Below, piece after piece: positions 14,291-19,088 of a DNA stretch of 19,088 nt. The translations under genes and the position numbers were made by a program. Origin of the DNA: an uncultured Chloroflexota bacterium (GTDB taxonomy: Bacteria; Chloroflexota; Anaerolineae; Aggregatilineales; Phototrophicaceae); NCBI GenBank assembly GCA_937988705.1, contig CALKIA010000382.1, positions 1-19,088 on the forward strand, read 5' to 3'. Positions within the stretch are counted from its first letter, which is position 1, and each line of letters begins with the position of its first letter. The notes under the pieces were generated by a model, which was not told the DNA's origin, did not search any database, and worked only from the letters and a program-made list of their open reading frames with translations.

Positions 14291-15473
14291 CACTGCCACC
14301 GTACTGCTTGATGATGCGCCGCGCGACCACCATGCGATGCACTTCGCTCGCGCCGTCGTAGATGCGGAAGGCGCGCGCTGCCTCGTACCACTTGCTGAGC
14401 GGCAGATCGCGCGAGATGCCGAGCCCGCCGCAAATCTGAATGGCGCGGTCAATCACGCGGTTGACCGTCTCCGCGACGAACACCTTACACATGGACGCTT
14501 CTTGCCGTGCCTGATCGCCGTTTTCAAGCAGCCACGCCGCCTGCTGAATCATCAACCGCCCGGCGTGCAGTTCCATGGCTGAATCCGCCAGCATCCACTG
14601 GATCGATTGGTGTTCGGTCAGATGCTTGCCGAATGCTTCGCGCAGCGCGGCGTACTGCGTAGCAATTTCCAGCGCGCGCTGCGCGATGCCCGTCCAGCGC
14701 ATGCAGTGCGTCAGGCGGGCAGGCCCAAGCCGCGCCTGCGTGAGCGCAAAACCGTCGCCTTCCTGGCCGAGAATCGCGCTGTGTGGCAGGCGCACAGCGT
14801 TGAACTTGATTTCGGCGTGCCCGCCTAAGTCGTCGAAGCCCATGATCGGGATGCGCCGCACCACTTCGATTCCCGGCGTATCCGCGGGGGCGATGAAGAT
14901 CGTCGCGCCTTTGCTCGTCGCCACATCGGGATTCGTCCGCGCCATGATCAGCAGGAAGGCCGCGCCGTCGCCGCCGCTCGTCCACCACTTATGCCCGTTG
15001 ATGATCCAGTCATCGCCGTCGCGCACCGCGCTCGTGCGCAGCATGTTCGGGTCGCTGCCCGCGCCGGGATGCGGTTCAGTCATGGCAAAGCCGGAGTAGA
15101 TATCGCCCGCCGCCAGCGGCTTGAGATAGCGTTCGCGCTGCTCCGCATTGGCGAACAAATGCAGTAGATGCATGTTGCCTTCGTCGGGTGCGGAGCAGTT
15201 GAGCGCCAGCGGGCCGAGGTGACTGCGCCCCGCCGCCTCAAACACCGGGACGATCTCGCTCAGCGATAAGCCCATGCCGCCGAGTTCTGGCGCGAGCTGC
15301 GGAGCCCACAGGCCAGCCGCTTTGGCTTTGGCGCGCACCTCCGTCAACAGGGGCGCGGGCAGCCCATCGAGGGTATCGGCGGCGTGCTGCTCCAACGGGA
15401 TCACTTCGTTGTCGATGAACTGGGTGACCCGGCGAACAATAGCTTGAACGTGAGGAGGCGTTGAAAAATCCAT
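14286..15473 (-). CDS. Acyl-CoA dehydrogenase, ACAD10/11 (LvaC-like) type
   Basis: Flavoprotein of 395 residues with the three-part acyl-CoA dehydrogenase fold. The N-terminal helical domain runs to about 125. The middle beta domain begins GFAMTEPHPGAGSDP (128-142), the FAD/substrate signature, and includes GHKWWTSGG (160-168). The C-terminal helical domain ends QICGGLGISRDLPLSKW (346-362) and RIYDGASEVHRMVVAR (370-385). The last motif, with DGxxEVHR, is typical of ACAD10/11 and related bacterial enzymes. Asp373 lies where short- and medium-chain enzymes carry the catalytic Glu (YEGT). The gene is divergent from an APH-type kinase and its small partner, as in levulinate (lva) clusters, where LvaC turns the phosphorylated 4-hydroxyacyl-CoA into an enoyl-CoA. 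Function as a classical dehydrogenase remains possible. The start ATG has only a weak AGG site. Confidence 0.9.
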   Translation of the reverse strand: MDFSTPPHVQAIVRRVTQFIDNEVIPLEQHAADTLDGLPAPLLTEVRAKAKAAGLWAPQLAPELGGMGLSLSEIVPVFEAAGRSHLGPLALNCSAPDEGNMHLLHLFANAEQRERYLKPLAAGDIYSGFAMTEPHPGAGSDPNMLRTSAVRDGDDWIINGHKWWTSGGDGAAFLLIMARTNPDVATSKGATIFIAPADTPGIEVVRRIPIMGFDDLGGHAEIKFNAVRLPHSAILGQEGDGFALTQARLGPARLTHCMRWTGIAQRALEIATQYAALREAFGKHLTEHQSIQWMLADSAMELHAGRLMIQQAAWLLENGDQARQEASMCKVFVAETVNRVIDRAIQICGGLGISRDLPLSKWYEAARAFRIYDGASEVHRMVVARRIIKQYGGSV

Positions 15474-15490
15474 TTTTATCAGCCTATCGC

Positions 15491-15498
15491 AGTATAAT
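15491..15498. promoter_or_regulatory. Overlapping divergent -10 elements between dehydrogenase and kinase
   Basis: In the 93-base gap between the two start codons, AGTATAAT reads TATAAT on the plus strand (15493-15498) and TATACT on the minus strand (15496-15491). Neither has a good -35 at 16-18 bases. Face-to-face overlapping promoters would let one regulator control both arms. Confidence 0.35.
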
Positions 15499-15566
15499 TT
15501 GCGTGAACCGGGCGAAAGTTGTACCCTGGCAGTTATTGTAACGATCTCTATTTTAAATTGCCCATT

Positions 15567-16586
15567 ATGACTAACCTGCCTTTTGCTACTTTCCGTGATC
15601 TTTTAGCCACCTTTCTCACTCAAGCGACCGAGTTGGACGTTGTCATTGACAGCGCAACCCTACTGGCGGGCGGCGCCTCGCGCGACATGTGGCTGATCGA
15701 CGCGCGCCTCGGCGGCGGATCAGAACGTCTCGTGCTGCGGCGCGATCTGCCCACATCGATGCATGAAGCGGCGCTCAGTCGCCAGCAGGAATTCCGCTTG
15801 ATGCAAACCGCGTATGCCGAGGGCGTCAAAGTGGCGCGCCCGCGCTTCGTCTGTGCCGATCCAGCGGTGTTGGAGGGAGCATTCTTCCTCATGGATTTTG
15901 TCGACGGGGTCGCCATCGGGCGCAAGGTCGTGACCCTGCCGGAATTAGCCGCTGCGCGCGCCCAACTCCCCGAACACATGGCGGAACAACTCGCCCGCAT
16001 TCACCAGATCGACGCTGCCCGCTTGGATTTTCTGCAGCGTCCTGCCGACTCGCCCGCGCTCGAAGCGATCCGCGAGACTTACGAGATTCTTGATCGCCTC
16101 GGCGTGAACAATCCCGCGTTTGAATATGCGCTGCGTTGGGCCGAACGGCACCCGCCGACCTGCGCCGCGCTCACGCTGATTCACGGCGACTTCCGCATCG
16201 GCAACCTGATCGTGGACGCGAACGGGCTCGCCGCCGTCGCCGACTGGGAATTCGCGCACTGGGGCGACCCGGACGAGGAGTTGGGCTATGTGTGCATGCG
16301 CGATTGGCGCTTCGGCGTGATTCACAAGCGCATGGGGGGCATCGGCGACCGCGAACCCTTCCTGCAAGCCTACGAGCGGCACAGCGGGCGCACCGTCGAC
16401 CGCGCCGCCGTCGATTTCTGGGAGCTGCTCGGCAATATCCGCTGGGGCGTGATCTGTCTGGCGCAGGCCAACCGCCATCTCTCCGGGCGGGATCCCAGCG
16501 TGGAACTGGCGAGTTTAGGCCGCCGTTCCGCTGAAATGCAATCCGAGATGCTCCGCTTAATCGCGCAGATGGAGGCGCACGCATGA
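15567..16586 (+). CDS. APH-family phosphotransferase, LvaA-like
   Basis: Protein of 339 residues with a protein-kinase-like APH fold. An N-lobe starts LLAGGASRDMWLID (32-45), with the nucleotide-binding lysine replaced by the RLVLRRD strand (54-60). The hinge region is FFLMDFVDG (106-114). The catalytic loop is LIHGDFRIGNLIV (204-216) with Asp208 and Asn213, and the metal-binding DWEFAHWGDPDEELG (226-240) contains Asp226. It is annotated as an aminoglycoside-type kinase only by fold. This subgroup (the APH half of ACAD10/11, and LvaA) phosphorylates hydroxyacyl-CoA on the 4-hydroxyl. The ATG at 15567 is preferred over an upstream TTG at 15519; no strong ribosome site is visible. Its stop overlaps the next gene (ATGA), and the divergent neighbour is the matching dehydrogenase. 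An antibiotic-resistance role is unlikely in this context. Confidence 0.88.
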   Translation: MTNLPFATFRDLLATFLTQATELDVVIDSATLLAGGASRDMWLIDARLGGGSERLVLRRDLPTSMHEAALSRQQEFRLMQTAYAEGVKVARPRFVCADPAVLEGAFFLMDFVDGVAIGRKVVTLPELAAARAQLPEHMAEQLARIHQIDAARLDFLQRPADSPALEAIRETYEILDRLGVNNPAFEYALRWAERHPPTCAALTLIHGDFRIGNLIVDANGLAAVADWEFAHWGDPDEELGYVCMRDWRFGVIHKRMGGIGDREPFLQAYERHSGRTVDRAAVDFWELLGNIRWGVICLAQANRHLSGRDPSVELASLGRRSAEMQSEMLRLIAQMEAHA

Positions 16587-16984
16587 ACGACCGTCCCACG
16601 CTCGAAGAGCTGATCGAGGCTGCGCGGTTGCATATTGAGACGAACGTCATTCCAGCCGTCAAAGGCGACGCCCGGCTGTATTTTCAAACGCTGGTGGCGA
16701 TCAACGTGCTGCGCGTGGCCGAACGCGAACTGACCCACGGCTGGAGTCATTTGCAGGCGGAATGGCGGCGGCTCGATCATCTGGAAGGCGAAGCCCAAAC
16801 TATCCCCGCCAGCCCCACCGAAGCGGCGGAAGCCCTGCGCGTACGCAATGCTGAACTCTGCGCCCGCATCCGCGCGGGTGAGTATGACGCTGAGTCGGCG
16901 GCGCTGTTCGCGCATCTGCAAGCGAACGTGCGCGAGGCGCTCGAAATCGCCAACCCGAAGTTTTTGCAGGTTTCCGACACATAG
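16583..16984 (+). CDS. DUF6285-like small protein, LvaB-like kinase partner
   Basis: Protein of 133 residues, all helical in appearance. The opening MNDRPTLEELIEAARLHIE and the motif FQTLVAINVLRVAERELTHG (34-53) match the small DUF6285 proteins that accompany APH-type kinases, including LvaB of the levulinate pathway, which is needed for LvaA activity. The ATG overlaps the kinase stop as ATGA, as expected for a stoichiometric partner. It has no catalytic motif, signal peptide or membrane segment. Older annotations sometimes call this family acyl-CoA dehydrogenase by association. The family assignment is from memory of the motif, and the LvaB equivalence is inferred from context. Confidence 0.75.
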   Translation: MNDRPTLEELIEAARLHIETNVIPAVKGDARLYFQTLVAINVLRVAERELTHGWSHLQAEWRRLDHLEGEAQTIPASPTEAAEALRVRNAELCARIRAGEYDAESAALFAHLQANVREALEIANPKFLQVSDT

Positions 16985-17107
16985 CTAGCTACACATGAGG
17001 ACAGCCTGCAGCCCTCGGCCAACTAATTATCAGCGCGACCTTTCTCTTAAAGTTCGCTCACTCGAAGTTCTGCTATCCTATGAAAGCATACATCGAAGGG
17101 ACTGCCG

Positions 17108-17830
17108 ATGCCCGACCTCGGACTGCTGCTGCGTGAATATGGACTGAACTATCGTGAAATTGTCCGCCGCCTGATGCTGATGGTGATCATCAGCGCCATT
17201 TACGTCTGGTTGTGGGGTCTGGATGACGGTGGCTCCGCGTGGAATTGGCTCTTCGTCGTTCTTATACTCCTTACCCTCAGTCTCACGCTGATCCCCAGTG
17301 TCACCAACCTGATCCAAAACCCGCGGCTGCGCGTGTACGAACGTGGTGTCGCGCTCCGCCTCAGGGGTCGTGAGCAAGGGTGGCGCTGGGACGAGTTCAC
17401 GCGATTTCAGGGACAGTTCACCAATTATAGTCTCTGGGGTCTCATCACGTGGCTGCATACCGGCGTCCATACCTTTTACGTCGGCGACGTTCCGGCCATC
17501 CGTTTGACCCAGTTCTACGCCAGCGCGATCGAAATCTACCAACTGCTGGTCCATCCGATCACCCAAGCGCTGCTCCCCCAGCAAATCGAGCGGTTGGAGC
17601 GCGGCGAAACGCTGGAATTTAAGCACGTCAAACTCGCGCTGGACGGTCTGATGGTGGGAAAAACGACGATCCCGCTGGCCGACATCCGAGCGATCTACGG
17701 GCAGCCGCAGCAAATCAACGTGGAACGCCGTTCGACCTCCAAAACCGTCAACCTCCTGCTGACCGATTTTCCGAACCCAACCGTTTTGATCGCCCTGCTC
17801 AACATCCTGTCGCGGGAGACGCTGCGATGA
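17108..17830 (+). CDS. Membrane protein with PH-like C-terminal domain (DUF6585-like)
   Basis: Protein of 240 residues. Two membrane helices (about 20-37 and 46-65) follow a short N-terminus. The rest is a soluble beta-rich domain beginning RLRVYERGVALRLRG (73-87) and RWDEFTRFQGQFTNY (93-107). A typical pattern of bacterial PH-like proteins follows: strand, WDE/WDD, strand, then RLTQFYASAIEIYQLL and a closing helix (PTVLIALLNILSRE). The function is unknown; the fold suggests a cytoplasmic membrane-proximal sensing or scaffold domain. The ATG has AAGGGA seven bases upstream. The stop overlaps the next gene as ATGA, and the two proteins share the same plan. DUF6585 is my best guess, not a firm assignment. 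Confidence 0.7.
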   Translation: MPDLGLLLREYGLNYREIVRRLMLMVIISAIYVWLWGLDDGGSAWNWLFVVLILLTLSLTLIPSVTNLIQNPRLRVYERGVALRLRGREQGWRWDEFTRFQGQFTNYSLWGLITWLHTGVHTFYVGDVPAIRLTQFYASAIEIYQLLVHPITQALLPQQIERLERGETLEFKHVKLALDGLMVGKTTIPLADIRAIYGQPQQINVERRSTSKTVNLLLTDFPNPTVLIALLNILSRETLR

Positions 17831-18837
17831 ATGTGCCTCTACAGCCCCCCCCACCGCTCACCGCCTCCCGCCGCCTCATGAGCGCGCTGCTGATCGGCCT
17901 CGGCGTTTCGGCCTATGGCTGGATGATCTGGCTGCTCTACAACCAGATGACCGGGCTTATCCCGCCCGGCCAAGAAAACCGTACCATGCGTACCAACACG
18001 CTCATGACCTTTGTGCTCGTCGGGACGATCCTTCTCACCCCCGTTGCTTACCTGCTGCTGGGGCTGTTCGCCCAACCCGGCCACCGTTTCAACCCGCTGC
18101 GGCGCTGGCTGTGGGTGATGGTCGTCGTAGGGGTTGGTTTCCCACTCTTCGCCGTGACTCTCCCCCCCGAACAGGCAGCGCTCACGCTGGGCACGCTCAC
18201 GCTCCCGACCCTGCTGCTGCTTGTAGCGCTGATACTGTTATGCGTCCCCTTGCTCATCGGGTTCGTGGCGCGCTGGCGCGGCGCGGAGATCACGCTGACC
18301 GAGGACGGCGCGACCGTTCGAAGCTCTGTGGCCGCGCTGCGCGATCAGCCCGGCACAACCTACCGCTGGTCAGATTTCGACAGCATCAGCGTACACGGCA
18401 GTTGGATCACCTTTGGCACGAATCCCACACCGCAAATAACCACCATCGCCACAACGAGCGGTCGGCGCGTGCGCTTTGGTTCGCCCTACGATAACGCCTT
18501 CGTGCTGGCAACGACCGCGCTGACGCGGATTGCCGACGCGATGAGCGCCCGCCTGATCGCGGAGTTTGACGGCACAGGTCGAGCCGCATTCGGCGCGCTC
18601 ACCTTCACAGGGATAGGGATTGAGTCTGGTGGGCAAGCTGTCGCGTGGGACGATCTAAAAGAGGCGCAGCATGCGGGGACGAACCTTGTATTTTACCGGC
18701 AGGATGGCAGCATGGCACTGCTCATGCCACGTAGGGCGCTGCCCAACGAGATTATCGTCCCGCTGCTGATCGCCCGGTTGCAGACGCATGTCAGAACACC
18801 CCTGGATCGCGACGATAGTCACGCTGGTCTTCGGTAG
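17827..18837 (+). CDS. Four-helix membrane protein with PH-like tail, paralogous plan to its neighbour
   Basis: Protein of 336 residues. Membrane helices lie at about 17-38, 59-80, 92-111 and 126-147. The soluble part includes EITLTEDGATVRSSVAALRD (154-173), TTYRWSDFDSISVHG, then a second similar stretch FGALTFTGIGIESGGQAVAWDDLKEA followed by VFYRQDGSMALLMPRRALPN and a C-terminal helix (IIVPLLIARLQTHV). The strand-plus-W(S/D)D pattern matches the neighbour's RWDEF region, so the two are probably related PH-like membrane proteins, perhaps forming a heteromer. The start overlaps the upstream stop as ATGA. The function is unknown. No promoter or terminator is visible on the plus strand after it. 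Confidence 0.7.
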   Translation: MNVPLQPPPPLTASRRLMSALLIGLGVSAYGWMIWLLYNQMTGLIPPGQENRTMRTNTLMTFVLVGTILLTPVAYLLLGLFAQPGHRFNPLRRWLWVMVVVGVGFPLFAVTLPPEQAALTLGTLTLPTLLLLVALILLCVPLLIGFVARWRGAEITLTEDGATVRSSVAALRDQPGTTYRWSDFDSISVHGSWITFGTNPTPQITTIATTSGRRVRFGSPYDNAFVLATTALTRIADAMSARLIAEFDGTGRAAFGALTFTGIGIESGGQAVAWDDLKEAQHAGTNLVFYRQDGSMALLMPRRALPNEIIVPLLIARLQTHVRTPLDRDDSHAGLR

Positions 18838-18860
18838 TCGGGGATGCGCAGCGGTGAAAT

Positions 18861-18886
18861 AAAAAAGGCGATCCGCTGGGATCGCC
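18861..18886 (-). terminator. Rho-independent terminator of the gene entering from the right edge
   Basis: The stem GGCGATCC (18867-18874) / GGATCGCC (18879-18886) with a GCTG loop is followed on the minus strand by six T (A-run 18861-18866). It lies 26 bases beyond the stop codon at 18913. There is no T-run in the plus direction. Confidence 0.85.
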
Positions 18887-18912
18887 CTTCGATGAGTGCT
18901 GCCTAGGGTGAG

Positions 18913-19088
18913 TTATTCGAGGCGGTCGGACACGTCGAGCAGATTGTCTGCTTCCTGAACCATCTTTTCGGCCACGGAGTCGCCATCTTTGGCGGCTTTC
19001 CGCACCCAACCGAGCGACGCTTTGAGCATCGCACGCAGCCGCTTGGCCAGCAGGGTATCATCCTTGCCGCGCCGTTCGTCAAGATCAT
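18913..19088 (-). CDS. C-terminal end of an unidentified protein (partial)
   Basis: The frame is open from the window edge to TAA at 18915-18913 and gives 57 residues with no ATG needed inside the window. The sequence is charged and helical: DERRGKDDTLLAKRLRAMLK, then SLGWVRKAAKDGDSVAEKM, ending QEADNLLDVSDRLE. The alternative frame with an ATG at 19088 gives a Cys/Trp/Pro-rich translation typical of a shadow and has no stop before 18903. The correctly placed terminator supports the chosen frame. The family is unknown; a helical bundle or coiled-coil tail is likely. Confidence 0.65.
   Translation of the reverse strand, partial: DLDERRGKDDTLLAKRLRAMLKASLGWVRKAAKDGDSVAEKMVQEADNLLDVSDRLE

Noticed and set aside
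15567..16586. Aminoglycoside resistance kinase
   Set aside because: The APH fold is shared by many kinases. The DUF6285-like partner and the divergent ACAD10/11-type gene point to hydroxyacyl-CoA metabolism.
17078..17854. Minus-strand frame of 258 codons opposite the first PH-like membrane protein
   Set aside because: The plus frame has a good ribosome site, membrane helices and an ATGA overlap with the next gene. The minus frame is Gln/Asp/Arg-rich with no recognisable domain.

Overview
The window reads as GC-rich bacterial chromosome, most likely from the Chloroflexota (Anaerolineae-like). This is inference: it rests on the gene mix (class A penicillin-binding protein with a long Pro/Gln-rich cytoplasmic tail, secreted CAP-LysM protein with a Thr/Pro linker and a C-terminal membrane segment, a tiny Flp pilin, lineage-restricted membrane proteins), the look of a single-membrane cell surface, and abundant small palindromic intergenic repeats. 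No rRNA or tRNA gene is present to fix the taxonomy.

Layout. 1-230 is repeat-rich DNA without genes. 231-3115 holds a class I methyltransferase and a cytochrome P450 on the minus strand, with a divergent TetR regulator facing the P450 across a short region full of TGTC/GACA half-sites. 3112-4071 is a membrane-anchored SLT-type lytic transglycosylase with its own sigma70-like promoter and a clear terminator. 4072-4383 holds a palindromic repeat. 4384-6223 (minus) is a 48-residue Flp pilin, an unknown protein and a CAP-LysM surface protein. 6323-7675 (minus) is a secreted SH3-GH26 beta-mannanase-type enzyme. 7676-8051 is intergenic DNA with two kinds of palindrome. 8052-8648 (minus) is an unknown protein, and 8905-12255 (plus) is a large bifunctional penicillin-binding protein. 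12256-12435 is another repeat cluster. 12436-13577 is a MoaB-like protein translationally coupled to a six-helix membrane protein. 13584-14254 (minus) is a VapC/PIN toxin with a small antitoxin. 14286-16984 is a divergent acyl-CoA dehydrogenase / APH-type kinase / small DUF6285-like set. 17108-18837 is a coupled pair of membrane proteins with PH-like tails. The end of another minus-strand gene enters at 18913.

The most interesting unit is 14286-16984. An ACAD10/11-type acyl-CoA dehydrogenase lies back to back with an APH-like phosphotransferase that overlaps a small DUF6285-like protein. That is the composition of the LvaA-LvaB-LvaC module of bacterial levulinate catabolism, and of the kinase plus dehydrogenase halves fused in animal ACAD10/ACAD11. 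The inferred role is phosphorylation of a 4-hydroxyacyl-CoA and loss of the phosphate to give an enoyl-CoA for beta-oxidation. No CoA ligase or downstream beta-oxidation gene is in the window, so the substrate is unknown.

Several other genes (lytic transglycosylase, penicillin-binding protein, CAP-LysM, SH3-GH26, Flp pilin) act at or outside the cell envelope. Five gene pairs overlap by exactly 4 bases (ATGA or GTGA), pointing to coupled translation. Two families of palindromic intergenic repeat recur, and one copy appears to have been opened at its centre by the other.
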